A DNA stretch of 64,000 nt from NCBI RefSeq assembly GCF_023159225.1, contig NC_063171.1:10361826-10425825 (forward strand), in the 5' to 3' direction. The notes under the pieces are model-generated. The model was not told the DNA's origin and searched no databases. It saw nothing but the letters and a program-made list of their open reading frames with translations. The stretch comes from Perognathus longimembris pacificus. Its lineage: Eukaryota; Chordata; Mammalia; Rodentia; Heteromyidae. A program made the position numbers and the translations under genes. The stretch's first letter is position 1; the number at the start of each line of letters is the position of its first letter. Positions 21,963 through 33,655 of the stretch are shown here, piece by piece.

Positions 21963-22052
21963 AGCTGGGGATGTGGTTCTTGTGGTGGAGCCCTTGCTTC
22001 GCACACTCACGATTCTGGGTTCAAACCCCAGCACTGTAAAAATAAATATTTT
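21963..22052 (+). mobile_element. ID-like SINE monomer
   Basis: GAGCTGGGGATGTGGTTCTTG to CTGGGTTCAAACCCCAGCAC plus an A-rich tail; no Geo half. Confidence 0.75.
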
Positions 22053-22169
22053 TTTAAAGGAAGAAAAGTCTAAAAAGGGTGGGTGGGTGGGGGGTAAGAA
22101 TTCTCTAGTGTTGCAGAGAAAAATACTCTCAAGTAATTTCAGTTAATACCTATTCCAGCATTTCTACCA

Positions 22170-22245
22170 GGCATGATGGCCACACCTGTAATCGGAGGAT
22201 TACAGTGGAGATAGGAGGAACCCATGTGTCCCCTAATTTAAAACA
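22170..22245 (+). mobile_element. B1-like fragment
   Basis: CCAGGCATGATGGCCACACCTGTAATC is a 7SL-type start. Confidence 0.55.
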
Positions 22246-22261
22246 AAGTACTACATTATAA

Positions 22262-22395
22262 ACCTTCCTTCTTGAAAAAATGAGGGAGGGGGTAACAAAT
22301 TTGACCAAGAATGTACTCACTACCTTCCATATGTAACTGAACCCCTCTGTAAGTCACCTTGACAATAAAATTAAATTAAAAAAACAAAAACAACA
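22262..22395 (+). mobile_element. L1 3'-UTR tail, family A
   Basis: ACTGAACCCCTCTGTAAGTC and CACCTTGACAATAAAATTAA match the same end at 32.2, 45.1, 50.7 and 59.3 kb. Confidence 0.7.
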
Positions 22396-22672
22396 AAAAC
22401 CTCCCTTCTTTATTTAATTTTTACTATGTATTTGAGGAAACACCAGAGAAGACCTGGATAAAAAGCCCAGTGTTTCTGCCTAGTCTGTGAAGACTTAACA
22501 GATCATAGAGGCAATTCCCCTCTGCAACAATCAAGAAGGTATTGGACCAGATTTCTAGAAAAACATCTTCAAGCTTCTTCTAGGAAGAGGCTCAAGGGCC
22601 CTCTAAAAGGTAGAACCAATACATGGGAACTTGGAACCAATAAAGTCTAACTTATAATACAAAAGACAAGCA

Positions 22673-22936
22673 GCACTCTGCCCCTTGAGCCATGTTTCCA
22701 GACATGTGGAAATGGAGTCTATTATAACTTTCTTCCTGGACTGTGCTTGAACTGGAACCCTCCAGATTTCAGCCTCCTGAGTAGCTAGGATGACTCCACC
22801 CTTTTGTTGTCATTGTCATTATATTTGGAGATCGAGTTTTATTAATTTTTCTGCCCAGGCAGGCTTTGAATCATTCTTCAGACTTAAGTCTTCTGAGTAT
22901 CCAGGGTTACAGACATGAACTACTAGCACCTGGTAA
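22673..22936 (-). mobile_element. Two old Geo/B1-type SINE remnants, antisense
   Basis: CACTCTGCCCCTTGAGCC...CAGCCTCCTGAGTAGCTAGG, then a second GGCAGGCTTTGAATCATTC...AGGGTTACAGACATGAAC. Confidence 0.6.
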
Positions 22937-23600
22937 AGGAAAGAATTTGAAATGAATTCATCCTGGATTAGAGTAGACCTTAATTCTGATGATGGATATT
23001 CTTACAAGGGACTGGAGAGGGTGCTTTGAGGTTTAGAGATACAAAGAAAGATTTAAGACAGAGATTGAAGTGATGTACTCATAAGACAAGACTCTCACAA
23101 ATTGCTGTCAGCCAGTGAAAGCTAGGAGGAAGGAGGAGAAAAGGCTCTCTCTGCGATGCCAGCAGAATTGCCCCTTCTGACACCTTCACTTTGGACCTCT
23201 GGCCTTCAGAAGTGTGGGAGAATTAAATTCTGTTGTTTGAGCAGTCCTAGAAAATTAATAATCCTACAGTCTATTTTTCTGAGTGAACAAAAAGAGATTT
23301 AATCAAGACCACTGCATGATTGGACTTGGAAATGTGAATTCAAAAATAGAAACACCTACAGTATGGCAAGTGGAGAATCTGATAAGGAGATACAAGATAG
23401 TGTGAGGCCCATTTGACGGGGAGAACATGGAGGTTATGGAAAGAGCCAGGAGAGCTGGTAGAGGCTAGGTCTCCTCTGGAGCCATTGAAGGTTATAAGGA
23501 AGGGCACCAACATAATTAGAGTTATATTTGCTAGAGATCACACTGGATATTGCTAATCTAAAATGCAATACTGGGGCCAGGAGACTGATTAAGACAGGAA
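22937..23600. other. Unique intergenic stretch
   Basis: No gene recognised. Confidence 0.5.
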
Positions 23601-23795
23601 GCCAGACATAGTTGTGCACACCTACAATTCCACTACTTGGGAGTCTGAGGCAGGAGGATTGGCAGTTTGAGGCCATCGCAGACTACAAAGTGAGATGTTG
23701 TCTTAGAAAAGAAGCTATGGAAGTATGGAAATGTAACAATGAAATCCACCTCTGTGTAACTAATGTAAACTAGTTGATAAAATTAAAGATAAAAA
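23601..23795 (+). mobile_element. B1 monomer plus L1-like tail
   Basis: B1 GCCAGACATAGTTGTGCACACC to GGCAGTTTGAGGCCATC, then AACAATGAAATCCACCTCTG...GATAAAATTAAAG. Confidence 0.6.
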
Positions 23796-24077
23796 GATAA
23801 AGAAGCTATGGAGTAATTGGAGTTACAGAGGGTGGTGGCATAAACTGTGACTGTGGACAAAGAAGAGAAGTGAGTAGATTAGAGAATGACCAAGGAACTT
23901 GAATCCATAGGACTCCCAGGTTGAAAGTTTGAGAAGGAGGAGACAGAGAGGAGTTGAAAAAGAGAAGGACATTTTTGGCACTAAGAATTAGGTGGAGACC
24001 TGGCATAGGGGTGTGTTAATTCCAGCACTTATGAAGTAGAGGCAGAAGTGAGTGCATGACTTTAAAAACTGGGTGGA

Positions 24078-24272
24078 GGGGCTGGGAATGTGGCTTAGTG
24101 GTAGAGTGCTTGCCTAGCATGCAGGAAGCCCTAGGTTCAACTCCTCAGCACCACACAAACAGAAAAGGCTGAATGTGGTGCTGTGGCTCAAGTGGTGAGA
24201 GTGCTAGCCTTAAGCAAAAAAAGCTTAGTGTCCAGGCCCTGAGTTCAAGTCCCAGGACTGGCAAGAAAACAA
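24078..24272 (+). mobile_element. IDL-Geo SINE with TSD
   Basis: Sense dimer. TSD TGGGTGGAG on both sides. Confidence 0.9.
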
Positions 24273-24420
24273 TGGGTGGAGATGAGAGAGAGGAGGAGCA
24301 GAATGCTAGGGGAAAGCAAGAGGGGGAAGGATGGGTCCTGCAAATGAAACTATCCAAAGGAAGAACATGAAGTTCTGAAAGTGTTATGGAATAAGAGAGA
24401 GTAAGGGAAGAGTATTATCT

Positions 24421-24502
24421 AAACCATGATAGCCTTGAACTTGAAGTCCTCCTGCCCATGTCCAGACTAGATTATAGGCATGCCATATGACACTAGGCTC
24501 AA
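24421..24502 (-). mobile_element. B1-like fragment, antisense
   Basis: GCCTTGAACTTGAAGTCCTCCTGCC is a typical antisense B1 block. Confidence 0.45.
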
Positions 24503-25176
24503 CATCAATGTGTTAGTGAGATTCCCACCTTGAAAAGAATCCTGTGACAGAGTCGGAAGAAATCCTAGTGCTTGTCACATGGCATAAATTGAGTGAAGCC
24601 ATGAGAACAGTGCTTCACAAGCATAGAGGAGGGGATTTTGATAAATGTCACTGGCAATGAGAAATGTCACAGGAACATAAAGTTCTCAAGAGGGACACCT
24701 GAAGTCTTACACTGGTGCTAGCAGTTTCAGTGGAGTGGCCCAGACAGTCAAGCCATGTCACCATGGACTGGGATACTATGAGTCAGTGAGAAAAAGAAAT
24801 TTGAGGGATAGTGAAGACAAATGTACAGCAACAGAAACAAAGAAGATGGAGAGAGGTGAAGAATGGGATAGACCCATGTTGTGTTTGGGTGCCAAAGGAG
24901 TCAATGGAACAGAAGACGCGAATGTAGAAGGAAAAAGTAAAATATTTATGGCACCTGAAGAAAGAGCTTAGTGGTGGAGGATGAGCCTCAACTTGAGTGA
25001 AATCAAGAGAAGATGAAAGAGCTTGCAGTGGTCACTTTTGAGAAGGGACAATCAGATCACCCAGGCACAGTTGAGGATGCAGCACTGATCCCAACTGGAG
25101 GATCCAGTTACCTTATACTAAACCTCGTTTTAAAGTCGACTTTTTTTTCTAGCTCTGCCTCTCATTCACTTTAGGC
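24503..25176. other. Unique intergenic stretch
   Basis: A 78-codon frame at 24735-24971 resembles nothing I know. No splice or promoter signal. Confidence 0.4.
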
Positions 25177-25495
25177 TGTGTGGTAGATTTATATTACTAT
25201 GACCAAGTGCCCAAGACAATCCATTTATAAAGTGGGAGGGTTTAGTTTAGTTTAGCTTACAGTTTTGGACGTTTTAATCTTTGGCCAATTGTACTCATTG
25301 CTTTTTGGGACTATGGGAAAGCAGCATATCATGCCAAGGAGTTTGTGAAGGGATATACTGCATGAAGGCTCCCACAACCCCCTTCAAGGGTATAGCTTCC
25401 ATTATCTTTTGTGTCAACTCCCAATTGGCCCCACGTAGGAAGTAAGTCTTTAACACATGGATATTTGGGGGACAACCTAGATCCAAACCATGACA
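25177..25495 (-). repeat. MaLR-type LTR, antisense
   Basis: Has the order TTACTATGACCAA, CATTTATAAA, CTTACAGTTTTGGA and ACATGGATATTTGGGGGACAA...CCAAACCATGACA, seen in antisense MaLR (MST/THE-like) LTRs. It is old, with many substitutions. Confidence 0.65.
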
Positions 25496-25648
25496 GGTGG
25501 ATCACATTTGTAATCTGAGTGACTTAAATAGCACACACTGGCTTTCAGTTATAGCAGCTGCAAGACCAAGCTCATGGTACCATCATGGCTATGTTCTTGG
25601 TGAGGCTCTTCTTCCTTGATTTGTCTTTAGATGACCATCCTTGGATCC

Positions 25649-25650
<2 letters not shown>

Positions 25651-25697
<47 letters not shown>
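25651..25697 (+). repeat. (AC)n microsatellite
   Basis: About 23 uninterrupted AC units. Confidence 0.97.
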
Positions 25698-25699
<2 letters not shown>

Positions 25700-25997
25700 C
25701 ACAGCCATTGTGTTTACAGGTAGCCTACCCACATCCTCCCATATTCATAAACCATCGCTTAGTCACTCATAAAACCAATACAATATGAATGCTGAATAAA
25801 TAGTTCTTGTATCATACTAGAGAATAATGACAAAGGAAACCGTCGGAACATGTTGAATACACATGAGATTTTCTCCAACTATTTTTGATTGTATACATAG
25901 ATGCATGACCATGATATATAGGCTAAGTAAAATGCATCTGAATATGTTATGCAATTGTTATTTATCATAAAACTGATAAAGAATATACACTGATACA

Positions 25998-26095
25998 CGG
26001 GGCCAGGAAGGTGAATCATGTCACAACTGTCAGACGCTGAAGCAGGAGGACTACTGGTTTGAAATTAGTCTGAGCTACATAATGATTCCCAGTCC
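25998..26095 (+). mobile_element. B1-like fragment
   Basis: GGGCCAGGAAGGTGAATCATG...GACTACTGGTTTGAAATTAG. Confidence 0.5.
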
Positions 26096-26394
26096 TCCTC
26101 AGTCCCAGAGTCATATTTCATACAGATAGCGGATGAGATTTAGTTTACTCTTAAAGTGCTAAATAGCAGTTGAAGGCATGGATCACACTAGCTAATAAGC
26201 AAAGGCATCAGATATCAGGTTCACGTTCCAGTCTCAAACAAGAAAAACATGCTAAGAAAACATGACTAGAACATTCATTGATGCTGAATCTACAGGAGTA
26301 AAGTCTAGGGTGTTCAGTCTTCTGCAAAATCATGCTCAGGATCAAGATTATATATTGTTTAATAATAATATGATAATAATATAATTTTGACTAT

Positions 26395-26630
26395 AAGATT
26401 ATGTAGGAGAGGAAAGGGAGAATGTAAAAGAAAGATGGAGGGTGAATAACTGTGTACTCCACTGCAAATATGCATGAAGATGGCATAAGGAACCTCGAAA
26501 GCTTTAGATCAATAAAAATTGAGGAGATGGGGGGAAAAGAAATAGAGAGGGTTATTCTGAGCAAAACATACTATATACATGTCTGAAATACACTGGTGAA
26601 ATGCCTTAGTGAAGTTAAGAAGAGGTAGAA
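26395..26630 (+). mobile_element. L1-like 3' tails, including family B
   Basis: GGAGAGGAAAGGGAGAATG...AGATCAATAAAAATTG is followed by AGAGGGTTATTCTGAGC...CACTGGTGAAATGCC, the family-B end. Confidence 0.5.
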
Positions 26631-27261
26631 GAAGAGTATAATAAACTAGGCACTTGGGGGATGAGCAGGTATTTGCCCATGAGAAGGAGATCTAGAAGAA
26701 AAGGTACATATTACCCAGAAATCCCCAGAACCATAATTTCAGAAATTACTGAAGGGTATCTGAAGAGGAAAAAAAAGCAAACTGGGCATTTTTTTTGTAG
26801 TTTTTATTGTGATAAAAATCTCTCTGCTGCCTTCAGCTTTCTGTAAACCATCTACACTCATATATAAGTGTGCGGAGATGGTCTAATTTAGTGAAGGCAG
26901 GAGCTGAAAGCCAGAGGTGACCTTGAGACTATTAGCCCCATGGAAGTCCACGGGAATATTATTGCTTTGAAAGAGATGGCATCAACTGGACAAGATAAAG
27001 TGATCCCAGTTGACCTTGGAGGCATCACATTCTCCTTGCTCCAGCTTAGGCTTGGGAAGACTTGGAACTGTACAGAGCAAAGCAAAGCAAACATAGTCAC
27101 AGTACTGTGTGATCTGTGTTCTCCATACACTCCTATGCTGACTTCTTACCACTAAGAGTTGCTTCCTCTGAGATGTAGATAGGGTTAAATGAGGGCATGA
27201 AGGCGGAGCACGCATCATTGAAATAGTGCCATTGAAAAGACAGAAAGAGACTCAAGTCTGC

Positions 27262-27265
<4 letters not shown>
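26631..27265. other. Unique intergenic stretch
   Basis: Overlapping short frames at 26888-27218 on both strands; no recognised product. Confidence 0.4.

Positions 27266-27312
<47 letters not shown>
27266..27312 (+). repeat. (GT)n microsatellite
   Basis: About 22 GT units. Confidence 0.97.
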
Positions 27313-27319
27313 ATGTGTG

Positions 27320-27556
27320 TGTCCCAATGTCCCAATACTGGGGCCTGAACTCAGGCCATGAGAGCTGTCCCTGAGCTTTCCACTCAAAGTTGACTGACTT
27401 CTCTACCACTTGAGCCACACCTCTACTTGCAGCTTCTTGGTGGTAAACTGATAAAAGTCTCACAGACTTACCTGCCTGGGCTGCCTTTGCATCATAATCC
27501 TCAGATCTTGGCCTCCGGAGTGGTTAGTATCACAGGTAGGAACCACATAGGTCTGA
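27320..27556 (-). mobile_element. B1-Geo SINE
   Basis: Antisense Geo half CTGGGGCCTGAACTCAGG plus B1 part CAGATCTTGGCCTCCGGAG. The GT run lies at its tail end. Confidence 0.8.
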
Positions 27557-28780
27557 GTACAATGGTGTTGTATATGATGGACTTGGTCATGTGCAGATTT
27601 GGGTGCCTGAAAGGGGCCCTGGAGCTATTACTTGGGAGATAGCAAGGAACAACTATACCCCATTTGAATTTCATAAATACTTGATGGTAGGCCCTACTCC
27701 TTCTTAGCAAATGGAGTGAGCTTGACATTCAGCTGGTAAAGCAGCCAAGCCTACTTCTGGCTCTGGCTTTTGGGGAAGTTGCAGAGCCCTGGTCCTCTTT
27801 CCCAGTGGAATGCTAAATAATGGTACTAAGCCTCAGCCTTTTCCTCAGTGTAGTGCTTGATTCTGATGATATTCTGGATCCCTTAAAATCCACACTGTAA
27901 TTCTCAGCTTTTTTTTTTTTTTAAACCAGTAGTGCTTCATCTCAGACTGCTTAGTTTGATATTTGGGGTTTTCTAGATTTCAAATTCACTCATACTTTCC
28001 CAATTCTGCAGGCTCTGCCTAAAGTTATTTATTTATTTATTTATTTATTTATATTTTTTTTAAAGAGAGATCAGTGTGGGGTTGAGAGATGGTAAAGATA
28101 GTACAGAGTCTTTCCTTCCATTCCTATTTCCTAAATAATAGTTTTTCTGGAGCAACACTGATCAACTGGCAAGTTTGGAATGTACATTTTAGCAGTCACT
28201 AGTTTGGGCTCAGACAGACTCTAGAGCATCTATAGAGTGGGGACTCCCAGTCTAGAAGTCAAGTGCATTTAAACATGTTTGCTGGCCCTAATGTATTGGG
28301 CTTTGCCTCATCCATCTTTATTAATGATCAGTCTAGATATCAACAGTTGTTTCTGTTCATTTTTTTCTCTAAGTAACATAAGTACCAATGGAGTCTGAAG
28401 TGCAGTGAGTAGGTAGGATGGATGGTATTATATTGAAAAATAATCAATGTAGTATAACCTCAAGACTCAATTTAAACTGAGTCTGGAGTCTTTGAAAACC
28501 TGTTTTGTAATTTGGAAAAATAATGCAGCAGCATCTGTTTGGGATTTGACAAAAGAAAGAAAATCTGACAGCTCTGTTCAAGGGATGACATCTCAGACAA
28601 TGGAGGGTAGAAATAGTTCAAACTCACTGAAGCCTAGATGAGGATAATGTAACAGTATTTGGGACAGATGTTCCTTCCTGCAGTGCCTGGCCCTTGTAGT
28701 AGCGAGGGGATTCATGGTGAGAGGCTGAGTTACAGGGGAAAAAAAAGTGGACTTGGGTATTAAAACTGGATTTGAACTTG
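27557..28780. other. Unique stretch with a small (TTTA)n
   Basis: TTTA repeats at 28025-28052; otherwise no recognised feature. Confidence 0.5.
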
Positions 28781-29092
28781 GATGCTACAGTTTGGATTTA
28801 GAATGTCTTATAAGTGACTATGTGTTAAAGCCTTGACAAACAGATTGTTGATATTGGGACATGGAGGAAACTTTAACAGGTGGACCCTGGTGGGAGGTCT
28901 GGAGGTCATTGGGGGTATGGCTTTGAAAAGGAATGTGAGACCATACCACGTTTTGCCCTTTTGATCTCTGGTTTTAATATAAACATTTATTTTTCTCCCC
29001 TATATACTCTTATCATATTATACAGCCATGGACCCCCATCAAGATTAGAATATCCAAAGACATGAAACAAAATAAATCTTTCCTCAATTGAC
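28781..29092 (+). repeat. MaLR-type LTR, sense
   Basis: Contains TACAGTTTGGATTTAGAATG, GGAAACTTTAACAGGTGGACC, GGTGGGAGGTCTGGAGGTCATTGG and AAAATAAATCTTTCCTC. This is the block order of sense MaLR LTRs, including the poly-A signal near the end. Confidence 0.65.
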
Positions 29093-29454
29093 TATCTCAG
29101 GAGCTATGCAATGATGACACAAAGCTAATATTGAATGCTAGCATTGAAAAAATGTAACCATGGGCAATTGTGGCAAACCACACTTTCTTACTTTCCTTGT
29201 CTTTAAACCAGAGATAATGTTCTCCTTGTAGGTGAAGTTTAGCAATAATGTATGTGCATTGTCTGACATATAGCTTGTGCCTAAGAGAATGAAGCAATTA
29301 TATATCATGCTAGGGGATTGGTTAGTAGTAAAATTGAAATAAATTGATTTTTGTTTCACACATAAATGATTTTTGGAGATCATTTACTTCAGTAAATCAT
29401 AAGAAGTTCCCACATAAAATGATGCCTAGTTTTCGTCTCTAAAATTGTAAAAAC

Positions 29455-29580
29455 AAAAGGACTAGAATTGCAGCTCGTGGTAGAGTACTTACCTAGCAGG
29501 TACAAGTCCCAGAAATGTGTGTGTGTATGTGTGTGTCTGTGTGTATATGTGTGTGTGTGCATGTGTGTGCACGTGTGTGT
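29455..29580 (+). mobile_element. ID-like remnant with (TG)n
   Basis: GACTAGAATTGCAGCTCGTGGTAG is ID-like. The expected A-rich tail is replaced by an interrupted TG repeat from about 29517. Confidence 0.5.
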
Positions 29581-29947
29581 CCTGGGCTGTTAGCAATTGA
29601 GGTATGTTAATATTATATATTGTTATATATTATGTTAACATATATTACAAGGTGGAAAATGTATTTCAGTGGGATTTTGCATTTATTTTTCCCTACCATT
29701 GAATATCAGTATATTTAGGGGACTCATTCTTTCAGAGAACTTATAGAAAATGTGCCTTTCTCTACCAACACACTGTCTAGCAAATCCCAAGGTAGTATAG
29801 GTGGTAGATAAGGAAAAGCATTTCTTGTGGGAATTTGTCACATCTGCCAACCAGATTCTCTTCCCTCATTTATCTTCCAGTCACTCTGAGTAAACAGTTG
29901 TTACACACCAGTAAGCAGTGAAGATAATAAATCTTCAAGGAGAACAG

Positions 29948-30589
29948 CTAATAATTTGAGTTGCTGGGGATGGAGAATGCCAAGGTGAAATCACAAAAAC
30001 AGTGGGTATGTCCTTTTCTTCTATCCATTACCATTGTACAGGGCACGTGGTGTGGTAAATGTAATAGAAATTTACTATTATGAAGTAAATAATGCCCACA
30101 AATGTGTGTAAGAAAAAATAGCAGCATTCCTTTTTCTATCTTTTTTATTTTCAGCTTCCAGAGTACATAATGTTGACAGTTTGATGTGGGTTCTTCTACA
30201 GATAAAAGAGCTTTTACACCCTGAGCACCACTGAAAGCCATCACTGAAATGACTTTGACAGTCAAGATAACCAATATCTGTATCCTTGAGCAATAGAGCC
30301 TCCTGCTATCAGGCCTTCCAGACAACCACAGTTTATCAGAAAGATAAAGTCCTGGAATACACATGATTCTTCGGCCAATGACATAGCCACATTGATGTAC
30401 ACATGGAATATAGTTTAAAATGTGATCATGATATTTGGTTCTTTTGCCAGGAAAATGAGTTGATTCCCTTTTTTGATGCCCCAAACAAGCTCTACTCCAC
30501 AGCATCAGATAGTATGAGCTTTCTTGCCAATGCACTCCGTGGAGCAGTGGGACCATACATCCATGGTTCCTGAGGTCAATTGGCTCCAC
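29948..30589 (-). other. Longest open frame in the window, unidentified
   Basis: 213 codons from MEPIDLRNHGCMVPLLHG to a stop. I recognise no domain. A second frame of the same strand (30078-30293) is open and Cys-rich (QWCSGCKSSFICRR). There are no splice sites I can defend and no promoter. It is either a chance frame or a decayed retrocopy. Confidence 0.2.
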
Positions 30590-30631
30590 ATTCCAACTCT
30601 CTCAGACTCTGCTCCATGCATATCCTTCTTT

Positions 30632-31283
30632 TTAAAAATTGTCGATTGTTTATTGTCAAAGTGATGTATAGAGGGGTTACAGTTTCATATGTAAGGCAGT
30701 GGGTATATTTCATCCAACTTGGTCCCTCCTCCCTCATTTTTTCCCCACCTTCTCCCCTCCGCATTTCCCTCCTCCCATGAGTGGTACTGTTGGTTTACAC
30801 CATATTTTAGTAAGTATTGCTGTTGCATTGGTTTGTCTTTTATCTTTTGTCTCACCATTTTGATATTCTCCTTCCCTTCCCTAGTTCCAATACATGTATA
30901 TACAATATCCAGGGTACTAAAATCAGTTACAGTGATATCAGGGGTAAAAACCATGGGGAAGAAAGGCAAAAGAAAAAGGCACAATTTCACATGGTATGTT
31001 GAAAACAACAACAATGATAAATCATTTGTTTGTATAATTTGGAGTTCATTTTGCTTAGCTTCATATTATGTGTTCATATGTATATAGCTATTGAGCTATT
31101 GATAGATGATAGCTATTCTAGCTATCTTCTACTAGAATTATCCTAGGTGTGTACTAATTATTCCTGATGATACCATAGATGGATACCATAGATAGAGTCT
31201 ATGTACTTCACTTAGTATAATTTTTCCCAAGTCCTCCCATTTCCTTACATATGGGCCAATGTCATTCTTTTCTTTACATTTTC
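30632..31283 (-). mobile_element. L1 3'-UTR, antisense
   Basis: TTATTGTCAAAGTGATGTATAG, GGGGTTACAGTTTCATATG and ATTTTGATATTCTCCTTCCC recur antisense at 53.6, 56.0 and 63.5 kb. The element continues past the SINEs into 31567-31818. Confidence 0.75.
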
Positions 31284-31427
31284 TTTCTTTTTTTTTTTTT
31301 TTGCCAGTTCTGGGGCTTGAATTTGGGACCTGAGTGCTATTCCTGAGCTTTCTTTCTTTCTTTCTTTTTTTGCTCAAGGCTACTGCTTTACCACTTGAGC
31401 CACAGCTCCACTTGCAGCTTTTTGTTT
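31284..31427 (-). mobile_element. Geo-type SINE fragment, 5'-truncated
   Basis: Poly-T, GCCAGTTCTGGGGCTTGAATT to CCACAGCTCCACTTGCAGC; it contains an internal (CTTT)n. Confidence 0.7.
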
Positions 31428-31566
31428 TGCCATTCCTGGGCCTTGGACTCAGGGCCTGAACACTGTCCCTGGCTTCTTTTTGCTCAAGGCTAGCACTCTG
31501 CACTTGAGCCACAGCACCACTTCTGGCTGTTTTCTATATATGTGGTGCTGAGGAATCGAACCCAGG
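31428..31566 (-). mobile_element. IDL-Geo SINE, 5'-truncated
   Basis: GCCATTCCTGGGCCTTGG to GGTGCTGAGGAATCGAACCC; the first part of the tRNA-like half is missing. Confidence 0.8.
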
Positions 31567-31818
31567 CCACATCCTTACTAGCATCTGTTATTGTGAGTTT
31601 TCTTTATAATGGCCATTCTAACTGGGGTATGGTAGAGCATCAATGTTGTTTTGGTTTGCATTTCTTGATTTGCATTTCTTTTGTGGCTAGGGATGTCAAA
31701 CTTCTCTTCATTTCTCTATTGTCCATTCCTATTTCTTCTTCCGAGAAGTCTCTATGCAACCTATGTTTCTTTGGGTCTGGTTTACTGTACCTTTTGTATT
31801 TTTGTGTGAATTTATCTG
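31567..31818 (-). mobile_element. L1 3' end of ORF2, antisense
   Basis: TGGCCATTCTAACTGGGGTATGG and TTTTGGTTTGCATTTCTTG on the plus strand are hallmark L1 ORF2-end blocks in antisense. It continues the 30.6-kb L1. Confidence 0.7.
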
Positions 31819-31824
31819 TTTTTT

Positions 31825-31999
31825 TTTTGGGGGGGGGTGGATAAGGAGGTACAGGAAGGGCCAAAAGGTGAACAAATGCAGCAGTGGTACTAGCTACTAT
31901 ATTGAAAATGAATTTATATGATTTATGGGTTGAGAAGGGAGGGAAAAACTAGAAGAGAGCTAGGGAAGGGGTGATACTGTTAAAAAAAATGTACTCATG
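31825..31999 (+). mobile_element. L1 3'-UTR, sense, first part
   Basis: AAAAGGTGAACAAATGCAGCAGTGG matches the same L1 block at 44.98 and 59.18 kb. Split by a SINE; continues at 32203-32270. Confidence 0.7.
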
Positions 32000-32202
32000 G
32001 GCTGGGAATATGGCCTAGGGTGAAGAGTGCTTGCCTCATGTACATGAAGCCCTGGGTTCAATTCCTCAGCACCACATATATAAAAAAGGCCAGAAGTGGC
32101 ACTGTGGCTCAAGTGGCAGAGTGCTAGCCTTGAGCAAAAAGAAGCCAGGGACAGTGCTCAGACCCTGAATCCAAGCCCCAGGACTGGTAAAAAAAAAACA
32201 AC
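32000..32202 (+). mobile_element. IDL-Geo SINE inserted in L1 3'-UTR
   Basis: Sense full dimer. TSD GTACTCAT at 31992-31999 and 32203-32210. Confidence 0.93.
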
Positions 32203-32270
32203 GTACTCATTACTTGACTTATGCAGTGTAACCACTCTGTACATCACCTTAATGATAAAGTTAAATTAAA
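32203..32270 (+). mobile_element. L1 3'-UTR end, family A
   Basis: ACCACTCTGTACATCACC and ATAAAGTTAAATTAAAAAAA end the L1 begun before the SINE. Confidence 0.75.
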
Positions 32271-32757
32271 AAAAAGAAATTAAATCTAAAAAAATTAGTT
32301 TCAAAAGAAAAAACCTTATCCCTTCTTCCATGTAAGGAAGCAGCCAGGTAAGTTCTTACCACACATCAAATCCACCAGGGCCTTGTCCTTGTACTTTCCA
32401 GCCTTCAGAATGAGGAGAGGAAAGTTTCTGTTGTCTATTTATTTGCTATAGTAGTTCAAATAGATTAAGGAGCTTCCTAGTCTAGCTCATATTTTATGCA
32501 TTATTAGGGAAGATGTATTCATATCTGCTGCTCATCCAAATAGATTGCTAAGTGTCCACCAAGACACATTCCTTTTCTTATTGGGTATATATTTAAATTA
32601 TACATCTCAATAAAGAGAAGCTGCATGATATGATCTAATTATGAGGCTTGTGTAATGTTTAGTTTCACCACTTCTGTAAGTGAAACTCTTTTTCTCTGTC
32701 TATTAGAAGAAAGGCACTATACCAGTCACTCAAAGGAGGGTGACAAGATGAAAGCCT
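32271..32757. other. Unique intergenic stretch
   Basis: No gene recognised. Confidence 0.5.
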
Positions 32758-32771
32758 AAGGAAACAAACAG

Positions 32772-32971
32772 GGCAGGGAATGTGGCGTAATGGGAGAGTG
32801 CTTTCCTCTTATACATGAAGCCCTTGGTTTGATTCCTCAGCACCACATATATAGAAAAATCCAGAAGTAGTGCTATGGCTCAAGTGGTAGAGTGCTAGCC
32901 TTGAGTAAAAAGAAGCCAGTGACAGTGCTCAGGCCCTGAGTTCAAGCCCCAGGACTGGGGAAAAAAAAGAA
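32772..32971 (+). mobile_element. IDL-Geo SINE with TSD
   Basis: Sense full dimer. TSD AAGGAAACAAACAG at 32758-32771 and 32972-32985. Confidence 0.94.
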
Positions 32972-32997
32972 AAGGAAACAAACAGAAATACCTGCAC

Positions 32998-33125
32998 TGG
33001 GATCTGAGATTGTGGTTTGAAGCCAGCAGGAAATTAGCCTCGAGAAAGATGAAAGTGGAGCTGTGGCTTAAGTGGAAGAATGGTGGCCCTATGGTGCCAA
33101 GAGCTCAAGCCCAGAGTTCAAGCTC

Positions 33126-33130
<5 letters not shown>
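32998..33130 (+). mobile_element. B1-Geo SINE, shortened
   Basis: GATCTGAGATTGTGGTTTGAAGCC joins AAGTGGAGCTGTGGCTTAAG, with the Geo middle deleted. Its tail is the following CA repeat. Confidence 0.75.

Positions 33131-33178
<48 letters not shown>
33131..33178 (+). repeat. (CA)n microsatellite in SINE tail
   Basis: About 24 CA units directly after CAAGCTCCAG, where poly-A would begin. Confidence 0.97.
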
Positions 33179-33182
<4 letters not shown>

Positions 33183-33377
33183 AAATAAATGATAAAAGAA
33201 AGAAAAAAGGGTGGCATTGGTTGATATTAAGAAAGAAAAAAAGAAAAAGAAAGGATGTGAGGAAGGAGTGAAGAAAGGCCTGCATTTTTTTGGCACTAGT
33301 CAGGAAATAAGTCTATTCTGTGTTTGAGCAATAAAAAATATGTTACACTTTTTAAAATTAAAGAATCTTACGTGAAC

Positions 33378-33655
33378 TTTTTCTTTCTTTCTTTCTTTTC
33401 TGTTTTTGTTCTTGTTGTTCTTGTTGTTGGTTGTAAGGTTTGAACTCAGGGCCTGGGTACTGTCCCTGAGCTCTTTTGCTGAAGGCTAGTGCCCTATCAC
33501 TTTGACCTTCAGCTCCACTTCTGGTTTTTGAATAGTTATTTGGAGAAAAGAGTCTCATAGGAACTTTTCTACCCGGACTGGCTTTGAACAGTGATCCTGA
33601 GATCTCAGCCTCCCAAATAGCTAGATTTACAGGCATGAGCTATCATTGGCTGGCT
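33378..33655 (-). mobile_element. B1-Geo SINE
   Basis: (CTTT)n and (GTT)n tail, Geo half TTTGAACTCAGGGCCTGGG, B1 half to GAGCTATCATTGGCTGGC. Confidence 0.88.

Noticed and set aside
24735..24971. Acidic, Lys-rich 78-codon frame
   Set aside because: No known domain, no promoter or splice context, and purine-rich base composition explains the residues.
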